Shown here piece by piece: positions 51,737 through 60,979 of a stretch of DNA of 64,000 nucleotides. A program made the translations under genes and the position numbers. Under the pieces are notes generated by a model. It worked only from the letters and a program-made list of their open reading frames with translations. It was not told the origin of the DNA and searched no databases. The stretch is from Nocardia sp. alder85J (GTDB lineage Bacteria; Actinomycetota; Actinomycetes; Mycobacteriales; Mycobacteriaceae). Location of the stretch: positions 310,001 through 374,000 of the forward strand of contig NZ_JAIUCZ020000006.1 of NCBI RefSeq assembly GCF_020176955.2. Reading direction: 5' to 3'. Positions within the stretch are counted from its first letter, which is position 1; every line of letters starts with the position of its first letter.

Positions 51737-52483
51737 TCAGGCGGAAATCTCCTCGGAGAGGTAGCTCTGTTCGATCTCCGCGATGCGCCCGAGCAGATCC
51801 GAGGACCGGCCCTCGAGCGCAATCCGCCCGCGACGCAGTACGTACGCGCGATCGGAATTCTTCAGTGCCTTGCGCACCTGCTGCTCCACGAGCAGCACAG
51901 CCGCGCCTCGATCCGCCGCCTGGCGGACGGCCGCAAGCAGCCGATCCACCACGAGTGGCGCCAATCCGAGGGACAACTCGTCAGCAAGCAACAGCTCCGG
52001 TTCGGTGGCCAGCGCCCGCGCCAGCGTCAACATCTGCTGCTGGCCGCCTGAAAGCAGCCCTGCTTTGCGGGACAGAAAAGGTTTCAGTTCGGGAAACAGA
52101 TCGAGGGCGGCGCCGATGCTTCCCCGGCCCATCCGCAGATTGTCCTTGGTGGACAGTCCGAAGATGACGGACCGCTGTTCCGGCACCAGGGCCAGCCCTC
52201 GCCGCACCCGCCGGTGCAGCGAGCCCCGGGCCGGCTGTCCCCGCCACGTAACCGAACCGGCACTCGGTTGCAGAATCCCGGCCAGTGCGGAGATGGTGGT
52301 CGACTTGCCGGCCCCGTTCGCGCCCAGTAGTGCGACCACCTCGCCCGCGCGGACCTCGAGATCCAAGCCACGCACGACGAGGGTGTCGCCGTAGCCGACG
52401 TCGAGGCCGGTCGCCTTCAGTACCACGGCGCCGATCTCCTTCGGTACCGCGGTGGCACCGGCCCGCATATCCGTTTCGCTCAT
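51737..52483 (-). CDS. ABC transporter ATP-binding protein (LivF type)
   Basis: A 248-residue ATPase. Walker A GANGAGKST at 54-62, signature LLSGGQQQM, Walker B-like LLLADEL with an alanine before DE, and the LivF-like SLGLAPLVVDRLLAAV. ATG 52483 has GGAGG at 7 nt. An in-frame ATG at 52531 overlaps the preceding stop (ATGA) and is an alternative. It pairs with the ATPase domain of the fused protein upstream, giving the usual LivG/LivF heterodimer. Confidence 0.92.
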   Translation of the reverse strand: MSETDMRAGATAVPKEIGAVVLKATGLDVGYGDTLVVRGLDLEVRAGEVVALLGANGAGKSTTISALAGILQPSAGSVTWRGQPARGSLHRRVRRGLALVPEQRSVIFGLSTKDNLRMGRGSIGAALDLFPELKPFLSRKAGLLSGGQQQMLTLARALATEPELLLADELSLGLAPLVVDRLLAAVRQAADRGAAVLLVEQQVRKALKNSDRAYVLRRGRIALEGRSSDLLGRIAEIEQSYLSEEISA

Positions 52484-52527
52484 GGTGTCCCTCCGGGGGT
52501 CAGTGCCGGTCGTCCCGGCGTTCGCGG

Positions 52528-55293
52528 TCATCGGGCCGTCTCCAATCCGGCCGAGCCACCGGCTCCAACCACGGCGCTCCCGGCGGGAGCCTCCTCGGCG
52601 ACGTCCTGCTCGCCCAGGTAGGCGGCTACGACCGCGGCGTCACCGCGAATCTCTTCCGGCGTGCCGGAGCCGATCACACGGCCGAAGTTGAGCGCCACGA
52701 TCCGATCGCACAACCCCATGACCATCGAGATGTCGTGCTCGATCAGCAGCACACCGATGGAGCGCTCGGCCGCGAGCCTGCGGATCAGCTCGGCCAACTC
52801 CCGCGTGCTGACGTCATCCAGTCCCGCGGCGGGCTCGTCGAGCAGCAGCACCGAAGGCGACGTCGCGACCGACCTGGCGATGCCGACGAGGCGGCGCTGG
52901 GCGTAGGACAACTCGTGCGGAAATTTGTCGACGCAATCCCAGAGTTCGAACTGTTCGATAGCGACCGCCGCCTGATCGGACAGCTTGCGGGTGCCACGCT
53001 TGACGAGGTTGGTGAAGTACGCCCCGATGTCACGCTCGTCGGAGGCCGCCCGTAGGTTGTCGGCGACCGTCAGATCCTCGAACAGCTCCAGGGACTGGAA
53101 GCTGCGCGTGAGCCCGCGCCGGGAGCGCAGGACCGCGCCATTGCCGTCGAGTACCTTGCCCCCGAGGGTAATCCGTCCCTGATACCCACGCAGGAAGCCG
53201 GAAGCGGCGTCCACAAGCGTCGTCTTCCCCGCGCCGTTCGGCCCGATCAGCCCGACGATTTCCCCGGGCGCCACTTCGAGATCCACGCCGTCGAGTGCCT
53301 TGACTCCGCCGAAAGCGACGGCCAGGCCGCGGATCTCCAGCGTCTTGGGCTCTGCCACTGGGCGCGCCGGGCGGTCTGCGGACGTCGCCGGCGCATGAAC
53401 GACAGCTCGGGCGGCCCGGTCCGGCCGCCGCCCGAGCGACCGCAGACGGTCGACGACCGCCGCCTTCTGCCGTGTCGTGTGCGCCGCGACGCCGTCCGCG
53501 TTCAGGACGATGGTGACCAGCAACAGCACCGCCGCCGCCACTGGGAACCAGCCCTGAATATTCGGAATCTTGTCGATCAGAAACTCACCGAACGTGCCCG
53601 GCGCCAGCTGCGCGCCGAAGGCGGATCCACTCACGAAGCCCACGCCACCGAGGACGGCGTAGAGCACCAGGTTGATGGAAGTGAGCACGTCGAACTGGGC
53701 GAAGTTGATGTTCGTGTTGACGTAGGCCAGCAGGATGCCGCCCAGCGCCGCGATCGCCGCACCCAGCCCGAACGCGTACAGCTTGGCGGAAACGACGCTG
53801 ATTCCGAGGCTCGCCGCGGCCCTCTCGTTGGAACGCACCGCGATCATCCGTCGTCCGCTCCGGCTGCGCCGGACGTTCGCCACGCACCAGCAGGCGATCA
53901 GCAGAAGCACCAGCACCATCAGCGCGTACCGGTCGGTGTGCCCGAGATAGTCGAACTGGATGCCGAACAGGGTCGGTGGCCGCACCACCGTACCCGTGAC
54001 CGGACCACCGGTGTAGTCCGGGTTGCCGAGCACCACGCTGGTGATGACGGTGGCCAGCCCCAGGGTGACGACCGCCAGGTTCGCTCCGCGGGCACGGACG
54101 GCGGGCAACGCGACAATCAGGCCGATGGGCACCGTGAACACCACTCCCGCGAGCAGCGTGAGCCAGAAAGGCACACCCCACGCGGCATTCATCCGTGTGG
54201 CGATCAGCGCACCGATGCCGGCGAGGGCGAACTGCGCGAGGGAGAGCTGGCCCGCGAAGCCGGTGACCACCACGAGGGACAGTACGAGCAGGCCGTAGAC
54301 GAGTGTCGTGACGATCGCGGCGGTCCAGTTGGTTCCGAAGGCGAAGAACGACAGCCAGAGCAGGACCGCGAGGATCGTCGTGAAGATCCACGGCGGTTTG
54401 CCTTCGCCGAGTTTCGGCAGCCGTTCGGCGAGGTGCCCGCGCAGCGGCAGCGCCCCGCCGCGGAACATCAGCAACAGGATGATGACGATGAACGGCATCG
54501 CGCTGGCCCAGCCGGGCGCCTTGACGTAGTGGGTGGTCTCCGACTCGAGGACACCCATCAGCAAGCCGCCGACGAGTGTGCCCAGGAACGAGCGGAATTC
54601 GCCGACGAGGCTCGCGGCCAGCGCGGGAACGACGGCCAGCACGAGCGCGCCGGGTGAGAGGCCGGTGATGGGGACGAGCAAAGCGCCGGCAAGCCCGGCC
54701 AGCGCACCGCCCGCAGCCCAGTTGCCCGCCGCGATCATGCCGGGCGACCAACCCATGGCAGCGGTCGCCACCTCGTTCTCAGCGACACCGGTGGTGGCCA
54801 GCCCGAAGCGGGTCACGCGGTAGACGATCCACAGCACCACGGCCAGCCCGACCGCGATCGCCAGAATGATCAGCCGGTCCTTGCCAGCGAAGATGCCCGG
54901 AAAGACCTCCACGGTCTTCGTGGGCAGGAACGACGGCACGCGCTTGGGCAGGCTGCCGTACCGCCGCGTCGCCACGCTGGAGATCAGGGTGAGCACGGCG
55001 AGCGTGGCCACGACCCGCGCGACAGGTGAGGCGTGGCGCATCGGCCTCATCACCCCGAGCTGGATCAGGACTCCCGCAGCCGCGCAGCTGGCGATCGCGA
55101 CGAGGATCGCGGCCGCGGGTGGCATATCGGTCCTCAACTCGTAGTAGACCGCAGCACCGAGGAGGGCCAACGCCCCCTGGGAGAAGTTGACGACGCCCGA
55201 TCCCCGGTAGATCAGGACGATGCCGAGGGACAGCAAGACATAGACGCCGCCGGCACCCAGCCCGATGAGCAGAAATTTGACGAAACTGTCCAC
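52528..55293 (-). CDS. Fused LivH-LivM-LivG ABC transporter protein
   Basis: A 921-residue single chain that combines three normally separate subunits. Residues 1 to about 285 are a LivH-type permease (GVYVLLSLGIVLIYRGSG). About 300-605 form a LivM-type permease (VTGFAGQLSLAQFALAGIGA near 343-362). After a charged linker (605-650), about 650-921 are a LivG-type ATPase with Walker A GPNGAGKT (684-691), signature LSYAQ (795-799; A replaces the usual G) and Walker B LLLDE (816-820). GTG 55293 has GAGG upstream. The fusion imposes fixed stoichiometry. It probably imports a carboxylic or amide compound; the ligand is unknown. Confidence 0.9.
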   Translation of the reverse strand: MDSFVKFLLIGLGAGGVYVLLSLGIVLIYRGSGVVNFSQGALALLGAAVYYELRTDMPPAAAILVAIASCAAAGVLIQLGVMRPMRHASPVARVVATLAVLTLISSVATRRYGSLPKRVPSFLPTKTVEVFPGIFAGKDRLIILAIAVGLAVVLWIVYRVTRFGLATTGVAENEVATAAMGWSPGMIAAGNWAAGGALAGLAGALLVPITGLSPGALVLAVVPALAASLVGEFRSFLGTLVGGLLMGVLESETTHYVKAPGWASAMPFIVIILLLMFRGGALPLRGHLAERLPKLGEGKPPWIFTTILAVLLWLSFFAFGTNWTAAIVTTLVYGLLVLSLVVVTGFAGQLSLAQFALAGIGALIATRMNAAWGVPFWLTLLAGVVFTVPIGLIVALPAVRARGANLAVVTLGLATVITSVVLGNPDYTGGPVTGTVVRPPTLFGIQFDYLGHTDRYALMVLVLLLIACWCVANVRRSRSGRRMIAVRSNERAAASLGISVVSAKLYAFGLGAAIAALGGILLAYVNTNINFAQFDVLTSINLVLYAVLGGVGFVSGSAFGAQLAPGTFGEFLIDKIPNIQGWFPVAAAVLLLVTIVLNADGVAAHTTRQKAAVVDRLRSLGRRPDRAARAVVHAPATSADRPARPVAEPKTLEIRGLAVAFGGVKALDGVDLEVAPGEIVGLIGPNGAGKTTLVDAASGFLRGYQGRITLGGKVLDGNGAVLRSRRGLTRSFQSLELFEDLTVADNLRAASDERDIGAYFTNLVKRGTRKLSDQAAVAIEQFELWDCVDKFPHELSYAQRRLVGIARSVATSPSVLLLDEPAAGLDDVSTRELAELIRRLAAERSIGVLLIEHDISMVMGLCDRIVALNFGRVIGSGTPEEIRGDAAVVAAYLGEQDVAEEAPAGSAVVGAGGSAGLETAR

Positions 55294-55429
55294 AAGAACC
55301 TCGCGTCGTTGTGTAGGTCCACAGGAACCTTGCGGCGTTGTGCAGAACTGGTACCGGCGGTGCGTACGGGACGCGCCGTCTGGCCGCAGAATGCGACTCA
55401 GGCTAAGCGAGCCAGCTGGTCGGGTCAAG

Positions 55430-55447
55430 GAATCCCGTATCCCGAAT
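55430..55447. promoter_or_regulatory. Operator-like GGAATCCCGTATCCCGAA
   Basis: It aligns with the 44273 element (GGAATCCTGCATGCCAAA) with four differences. It lies 137 nt upstream of the fused transporter start and is a plausible site of the island's GntR-type regulator. Confidence 0.45.
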
Positions 55448-55540
55448 TCAAGAATCCCAGTACGTCGCGACGCGGCGCAACCCCCTGCACAAACACGATG
55501 CCGCTCGTGACATCGAATCGTTGACCACATCCCGATCTGA

Positions 55541-55560
55541 TAGGTATCCTGCATCCCATA
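55541..55560. promoter_or_regulatory. Operator-like TAGGTATCCTGCATCCCATA
   Basis: Matches the 44273 element through GG-ATCCTGCAT-CCA. Second site upstream of the transporter run, about 110 nt from the first. Confidence 0.5.
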
Positions 55561-56106
55561 AGCCGTTCCGTCGGTGCAGAGAGTGGATGTGAGACCAGTG
55601 CCGGTCGGCGAGACCGAGACGACGTTCGGGGCACGCATTCACCGCTGATTCGGTGGCGGCCCTGCGCGATACCAGCCCGATCCAGTCCAGCGACCAGCTT
55701 CGCCGGGCGTCAGCCGCGCAGTAGATAGGCATTGATAGCCGTATCGGGACCACCTCGCACCGTCGCTGTCCATCTCGGCAGCGGCTGACCACGACGACGG
55801 GCACGTCCATCGGCACAATGAACGTGCGCATCCCGGCATGGTCGGGCACACCGATGTTCGTCCGACCCAGCGGACGGGCCGTACTGCGCGTGGTGCGCCA
55901 CCGAGGACCAGACCTGCCGCCGAGGACAACCCGGCCACCGTTCATTTCACGGCGCCCCGATGCGCGCGGCGACAGCCTCGGAATCACAGACGGCTCCAGG
56001 GCGTCGCCGGCACCGGAAGCCGTTGCCGCGCAACAGCAGCGGAGGTATCGGCGCTTCTACTCCCCGGGCCGTGGCCGAGGATCACGGGTCCGCTCGCACA
56101 TGCCGA

Positions 56107-56146
56107 GGCTGCGGCATTCCGGCTGGTGATCCGGAATGCCGCAGCC
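56107..56146. terminator. 16-bp perfect stem terminator
   Basis: GGCTGCGGCATTCCGG paired with CCGGAATGCCGCAGCC around an 8-nt loop, 56 nt after the stop of the minus-strand AtuA-type gene. Confidence 0.85.
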
Positions 56147-56202
56147 TGGTCATCGGGCGCTTGCCGGCACCTGGCTCCAGGGCCCTGGCCGCCCATTCGA
56201 TC

Positions 56203-57549
56203 TCAGACGCTGACGATCTCCGCCGTCAGCTTGAACTGGTCACGAGGCAGGTAGATGGGAGTGGGTGCGATATGGCGCGAGTTCTGGAGCAGGTTCGTGC
56301 CGCCCTGACCCACCGTGATCCATACCGCCTGCTTGCCGACCTCCTCGGCGATCGCGTCGGCGACCTCCTTGTCCCGGACCAGCACGGCACACCTGAGCAT
56401 GATCTCCGCGGGATCCTTGGTGGTGTAGGCGTCGCCGTAGAGCGAGTTGTAGCCGACGTAGCCGAAGTGCAGCGCGTGCACGGCATCGCCGTATTGCTCG
56501 ATGCGCTTGCGCAGGATCTCCTCGACGAATTTCGCGCGGGCGAGGCAGTTCGGCCCGCCCATCATGGTGAAACCGATGACCCGGTACCCCCAGTCGACAC
56601 CGACCAGCACCTTGAGGGTGTCCGGGCGCGCCGTGCCGGAGATGCCACTGACGCGGACACGGTCGTCGCCCAGATCCTCGACGTAAGCGTTCTGGAAGTC
56701 CGCTGTGACGTCCGGAGTGAAGTAGCGAGCGGGATCGTGGACCTCGTAGCTCAGCTGCGCGCGGACTGTGTCACGGGTTACGCCGCCGCCGGTGTTCGGG
56801 GTCTTCGAAACGACGAAGCTGCCGTCCTGATTCACCGTGGCATAGGGGAAGCCGAGCTTCTCCATGCCATCGAACATCCGTTTGCCCGGATCGCTGAAAT
56901 TGCCGCCGGTGACATGTTGCCCGCACTCCAGCGTGTGGCCGACCGCGGTCGCGACACCGACCTTCTCCCAGTCGTCGAGCGCCCAGCCGAGTTCGTGGCA
57001 GATCGGGCCCACATAACACGAGGGGTCTGCAAGCCTGCCGCCGATGACCCAGTTCGCGCCCTGCTCCAGCGCCTCGACTATCGGCTCCGCACCGATGTAA
57101 GCGTAGGCACCCACCACGCGGTCACCGAGTTGGCGGACCGACGTGCCGATCTCGGGCAAGTCGATGTCCTGCGCGAGGACCTGATCCAGGCAGTCGTCAC
57201 CGTGGACGATGCCCACCTTGAGCCCGCTGCCGCCGTAGCCGAGTTCGCGCAGCTTGTCGACGATCAGGCGGCCGGCCGCGTCGGGGTTGGCGCCGCCCTG
57301 GTTCGTCGCGATGCGGCCACCGCGGGAGACGAACGGAGCGAAGGCCGGGATGGTGCGCGGCAGGTGCTCGTTGTAGCCCTTCTCCGGGTCGGCCATCTTG
57401 CGGGCGTGCGCGAACGCCATGGTCCGCTCCGCCAGCGAGTCGAAGCCCATGTAGGTGACCAGGCCGGACTCCGCCAACTCGGTGGGCCAGTCGATCCGTT
57501 CGGCAGCGTCCGCCGACCCGCATCCGATGCTGATGGACTCAGCCGTCAT
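56203..57549 (-). CDS. AtuA/DUF1446 family protein
   Basis: A 448-residue protein of the acyclic-terpene-utilisation AtuA family. Early motifs are IGCGSADAAERID and YMGFDSLAERTMAFAHARK. Middle parts: GGRIATNQGGANPDAAGRL, WVIGGRLADPSCYVGPICHE and HTLECGQHVTGGNFSDPGK. The C-terminal half has ARAKFVEEILRKRIEQYGD. AtuA is needed for citronellol/geraniol catabolism in Pseudomonas, but its reaction is undefined. ATG 57549 has GAGGAGG at 4 nt. It is divergent from the IolE-like pseudogene, with two operator-like sites between. Confidence 0.9.
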   Translation of the reverse strand: MTAESISIGCGSADAAERIDWPTELAESGLVTYMGFDSLAERTMAFAHARKMADPEKGYNEHLPRTIPAFAPFVSRGGRIATNQGGANPDAAGRLIVDKLRELGYGGSGLKVGIVHGDDCLDQVLAQDIDLPEIGTSVRQLGDRVVGAYAYIGAEPIVEALEQGANWVIGGRLADPSCYVGPICHELGWALDDWEKVGVATAVGHTLECGQHVTGGNFSDPGKRMFDGMEKLGFPYATVNQDGSFVVSKTPNTGGGVTRDTVRAQLSYEVHDPARYFTPDVTADFQNAYVEDLGDDRVRVSGISGTARPDTLKVLVGVDWGYRVIGFTMMGGPNCLARAKFVEEILRKRIEQYGDAVHALHFGYVGYNSLYGDAYTTKDPAEIMLRCAVLVRDKEVADAIAEEVGKQAVWITVGQGGTNLLQNSRHIAPTPIYLPRDQFKLTAEIVSV

Positions 57550-57632
57550 GTTGCCTCCTCAAAGCACTGCGCCGACGCTCGAGATTTCGTTGTAACGGTG
57601 CTTGCGGGCGGGTCGAGCTTCCCGCTCGGAAG

Positions 57633-57660
57633 TTTTGGTATCCAGGATACTATATGCCAA
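57633..57660. promoter_or_regulatory. Operator-like TTTTGGTATCCAGGATAC...GCCAA
   Basis: The best member of the set: perfect inner dyad GTATCC-A-GGATAC with outer TTGG and CCAA. It lies 84 nt upstream of the AtuA-type gene start. Confidence 0.7.
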
Positions 57661-57706
57661 CTCGATGCAGCAGTAGCTACCGGGTTACCGACCCCGACTC
57701 CGCGTA

Positions 57707-57736
57707 TTTTGGTATCCAGGTTTCTTGCATCCCAAA
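57707..57736. promoter_or_regulatory. Operator-like TTTTGGTATCCAGG...CCCAAA
   Basis: Shares 14 consecutive bases with the 57633 element and ends in CCCAAA. It lies 95 nt upstream of the IolE-like gene. The pair at 57633/57707 gives each divergent gene one site. Confidence 0.65.
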
Positions 57737-57830
57737 TCCCGCCTGCATACCATCCGGAAGAGGAGTGTGCTTTCCGGCTGCGTGTCGGACGGCCGCACCC
57801 GACGCTCCACCTCGGCAGAACGGACTGACT

Positions 57831-58710
57831 GTGACCACGAAGACGCATTCGCTCGCCCTCGACGATCTGGTCGCCTCCTTCTACACCTTGTCGGGAGCGC
57901 CGAATGGGAAACCCGCCCGGCACTCGTTCGACGAACGGGTCCGTGGCGCCGCCGCAGCAGGTTACGCGGGCATCGGGCTGACCGTCTTCGACATCGAGGT
58001 GTCCACGGCGGATGGACCGAGCGCCGAAGATCTGGCTCTGGTCGCAAGCGACCACGGCATCCGGATCGCCGAGGTCGAGACCTTGCGCTTCAGCCCGGAG
58101 CTGTCAGTCGAGGAGTGCGCGGAGGCGGGCAAGACGTTCGAGCTCGGAGAGCGGCTGGGCGCCCGGCACGTGAACGTGGTTATCGGACTGCCCCCCCGGC
58201 ACGCCGGTCGACGTGGACGCCGCGGCCGCGAGCTTCGCCGAGTTGTGCCCGCAGGCGGGCGAGCACGGCCCGCTGGTCGCCTTCGAGTTCATGCCTTACA
58301 TGGCCGTCTCCACAGTCGACATCGCGTCGGACATCGTAGAGCGCGCGGGAGCGGACAACGGCGGACTCGTCGTGGACTCCTATTCACTTCTTCCGCGGCG
58401 GGTCCAGATTGGAGGATCTCGCCCGGATCCCGGGAAACCGGTTCATCACCCTGCAGCTCTCCGACGTGCCCGCCGTGGCTCCTGCGACTCCCGGCGAGCT
58501 CCTCGCCGAGACCCGGACGGCCCGCCTGCTCCCCGGCGAGGGCGAGTTGCCGCTGGAAACTTCCTGCGCACCGTCGACCCGGCAGGCGCCGACGCGACGA
58601 TCGGGGTGGAAATCCTCTCCGATGCGCTGCGGCCCTTGGCAGCGGAAAAGATCGCCGCACGGACCGCGGATGCGACCCGCGCGGTGCTGGACCGCGCCCG
58701 GTCCCGCTGA
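57831..58710 (+). pseudogene. Sugar-phosphate isomerase/epimerase-like (IolE type) gene with three frameshifts
   Basis: The GTG at 57831 opens a frame encoding a TIM-barrel xylose-isomerase-like protein: SFDERVRGAAAAGYAGIGLT, IRIAEVETLRFSPELS, GARHVNVVIGLPP. One extra base in a run of seven C at about 58190 moves the frame to FMPYMAVSTVDIASDIVERA; a second extra base near 58384 gives LEDLARIPGNRFITLQLSDV; a missing base near 58556 restores the second frame (ILSDALRPLAAEKIAARTAD, stop 58710). Joined, these read as about 290 residues of a normal protein. Either the gene is decaying or the sequence has errors. The carboxymuconolactone-decarboxylase-like gene follows on the same strand. Confidence 0.7.
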
Positions 58711-58821
58711 GGAACGGCGTACGTCGACGATGACCGCGTCATCGCGGCGTTCCCGATCGGTGACCGAACACTTGGCCGACACCGGAGTTCACATCCCACC
58801 CCCGCACGTGGAGGTAGCACC

Positions 58822-59292
58822 ATGCAATTCGACGTCGACGTCGACGAACTTCGCACATGGGTCTTCGGTGACGAAGAGTCCCGCAAGCGCTTCACCGCGC
58901 GCCGGAAGTCTCCACTGTCGGTGCCGCACGCCGACATCATGACCGCGGCCAATACGAAGTTCTGGGACCGAGACGAGGTGCTGGACCTTCCGACGAAGGC
59001 GCTCGTCAACCTCGCGATCATGTCCGCGATCAACCGGCCACACGAACTGGAGACGCGGGTCCGGGGACTGCTACGAGGCGGAATGCGGCCCGAGATCATC
59101 GCTGAGGTGTTTTTGCAGACGGCATTCTACGTCGGCAACCCGGCTGGCGTCGAAGCACTGATCATGCTGGTCAACGCGGTCGACGACCTCCGTGAGCTGG
59201 GCACGCTCGTGCACGAGCCGACCGGCCCGCTGCCGGTACCGCGCGCCGATTCGGCCGGCGTACCCGCCTCCGCGCCCGCGCGCGGCAACTAG
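58822..59292 (+). CDS. Carboxymuconolactone decarboxylase/AhpD-like protein
   Basis: A 156-residue helical protein. The CMD core is ALVNLAIMSAINRPHELETR, then RGLLRGGMRPEIIAEVFLQT and AFYVGNPAGVEALIMLVNAV. No CxxC redox pair is present, so it is the CMD (lactone decarboxylase) rather than the AhpD peroxidase type. ATG 58822 has GGAGGTAGCACC upstream. In the beta-ketoadipate pathway CMD decarboxylates gamma-carboxymuconolactone; whether it does so here is open. The isochorismatase-fold gene follows 144 nt downstream. Confidence 0.88.
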   Translation: MQFDVDVDELRTWVFGDEESRKRFTARRKSPLSVPHADIMTAANTKFWDRDEVLDLPTKALVNLAIMSAINRPHELETRVRGLLRGGMRPEIIAEVFLQTAFYVGNPAGVEALIMLVNAVDDLRELGTLVHEPTGPLPVPRADSAGVPASAPARGN

Positions 59293-59436
59293 TGCCTACC
59301 GGGCGGCGCTGCCCGAGTGGCATGCGGGCGCCCACATCCTGCTGCTCGGGGACGCCTGGTGCGCCGTCACTCCCGGTCGGATTCGACCACCGCGACTCGA
59401 TACCTACCAACCTGTGACCTATGAAAGAGGAACAAC

Positions 59437-59997
59437 ATGACCGCCCCGAAGCAAGCACTGCTGCTGCTCGATCCGACCGACGGGACCGTCCGCTCGAACG
59501 GCTCCTTCGCGCGGCTGATGGATCCCGGCACCGACTTCGACCGGCTCACCGACCGACTACGAACGGCGCTGCAGGCGGCCCGCACGGCCGGCGTGCCGGT
59601 TATCTGGGTCGTGCCCGGAGCCGCGTTCATCGAGCAGATGACCGGAGAGGCGCCGGCTCCGTCGGCCAGCCGCCCGGACGAGATCGTCGGCGTGCCCGCG
59701 CCGGATGAACCGCTCGTCGAGAAGACCGCAATCGGCGCGTTCCCCGGCAACGACCTCGAACGGATCCTGCGCGCGGCGGGCATCGACGAGATCGTGCTTG
59801 CCGGCGTGGCGACCCAGTACGTCGTGGCCGCCACAGCCCGCGAAGGTCGAGAGCGGGGCTTCACGGTCCGAATCCTCCAGGACGCGTGCGCCGACCTGGA
59901 CCCGGCGACGCACGCACGTACTCTCGACGCGCTCCGTCCGATCGCGACGATCACCTGGACACCCGAGGACTGGAGCGACCTGCCAGCCCGGAATTAG
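59437..59997 (+). CDS. Isochorismatase-fold hydrolase lacking the catalytic cysteine
   Basis: A 186-residue protein of the cysteine-hydrolase (isochorismatase/N-carbamoylsarcosine amidase/maleamate amidase) family. D12 (LLLLDPTDG) and K96 (VEKTAIGAF) of the usual Asp-Lys-Cys triad are there. The loop normally reading GVATDYCV is GVATQYVV, so V129 stands in place of the nucleophilic cysteine. This recalls isochorismatases, which work without a cysteine, or a dead enzyme with a binding role. ATG 59437 has AAAGAGGAACAAC upstream. Neighbours suggest a role in a degradation pathway. Confidence 0.85.
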   Translation: MTAPKQALLLLDPTDGTVRSNGSFARLMDPGTDFDRLTDRLRTALQAARTAGVPVIWVVPGAAFIEQMTGEAPAPSASRPDEIVGVPAPDEPLVEKTAIGAFPGNDLERILRAAGIDEIVLAGVATQYVVAATAREGRERGFTVRILQDACADLDPATHARTLDALRPIATITWTPEDWSDLPARN

Positions 59998-60120
59998 TGC
60001 CGTTCGGAGATAGGTGCAGTGGATTCGGAACCAGATACGTTGCGATATGCCGAGTTCGAATCCGAGAGACGCGCGGCACAGGTCACGAAATGCGCTCCTC
60101 TGGTCACGTAATATAATCCT

Positions 60121-60894
60121 GTGGAGGATACTGTCATCGCAGTGAAACCGGTTCGGCGTGAGCGGCTCGTCGACGGTGTCGTGGACCAGCTTCGTACGCT
60201 GATCCTCGGTGGCGCCCTGCCGCCGGGGCAGACTCTGCAGCAACGCGCGCTCGCCGCGCAGCTCGGCGTCAGCCGTACCCCACTCCGCGAAGCGCTCTAC
60301 ATTCTCGCGGAGGAAGGATTTCTGCGCTCCTCCAACGGGCACAACACGCTCGAGGTCATCAACCATTCTGCCGAGGAGATGGTCGAACTCTACCAATTCC
60401 GTGAGGTCATCGACGGACTGGCGGCTCGCCTGGCTGCGCGGCGGGGTGTGTCGGAGGCAGATCTCGCCGACCTCGGCCGGATCGTCGACGAAATGCACAG
60501 CCTGACGGTCACGGCGGACTGGCCCCGTCGGGCGGCGCTCCACGCGGATCTGCACGCCGGCATCGCCGAGCTGTCCGGTAATCCGCATGTGGCGGCGCAT
60601 GTACCGATGATCCGATTCACTGCGCAGATGCGCGCGCGGAACCTCGACAACTTCCAGGACGTCGATCCGGTGCGGTTGCGCGACCTCGTCGAGCAGGGCG
60701 AGGCCGAGCATCTGGAGCTTCTGGCCGCTATCCGGGATCAAGACGGCCGCCGGGCAGAGACGTTGGCGCGACGGCACATTCGCAAGTCCGTTACCTCGCC
60801 GCCCATTCGTCCAGCCCGCGGGACCGTGCCCCTCGCCGCAGTGGCCTCGGGCCACAAGCTGAGCCGACCCCGGCGGTCCGAGGCCACAGCGTGA
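60121..60894 (+). CDS. GntR-family regulator, FCD subfamily
   Basis: A 257-residue protein. Winged helix: VDQLRTLILGGALPPG, LAAQLGVSRTPLREALYILA and GFLRSSNGHNTLEV. FCD part: HADLHAGIAELSGNPHV and a late histidine in RRHIRKS. The GTG at 60121 is chosen because the sequence aligns from residue 1 with its paralogue at 60980 (both open with D and then K-P-V-x-R). A GTG at 60142 is possible. It runs convergent with that paralogue. It is a candidate binder of the GTATCC-N-GGATAC set in this island. The C-terminal 30 residues are an extra tail. Confidence 0.9.
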   Translation: MEDTVIAVKPVRRERLVDGVVDQLRTLILGGALPPGQTLQQRALAAQLGVSRTPLREALYILAEEGFLRSSNGHNTLEVINHSAEEMVELYQFREVIDGLAARLAARRGVSEADLADLGRIVDEMHSLTVTADWPRRAALHADLHAGIAELSGNPHVAAHVPMIRFTAQMRARNLDNFQDVDPVRLRDLVEQGEAEHLELLAAIRDQDGRRAETLARRHIRKSVTSPPIRPARGTVPLAAVASGHKLSRPRRSEATA

Positions 60895-60979
60895 CTTGTC
60901 AGGCGGCTTGCAGCGCCTGTCGAAGGCGCGAGCGCGAGGCACCGATCAGCCGACCGGAGAGAGTGGACCTGGTGTCCGG

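Larger units (their letters stand above)
55294..56106. other. Long intergenic region with operator-like sites
   Basis: About 810 bases between the fused transporter gene (leftward) and the terminator of the AtuA-type gene. It carries two GTATCC-type sites (55430-55447 and 55541-55560), the probable transporter promoter region. Open frames further right have no recognisable family; a frame ending TAINAYLLRG near 55718 could be a relic, but that is a guess. Confidence 0.5.

Noticed and set aside
55448..55987. Minus-strand 179-codon frame in the transporter upstream region
   Set aside because: No recognisable domain, arginine-rich, overlaps operator-like sites. A hint of a C-terminal relic (TAINAYLLRG) was not enough.
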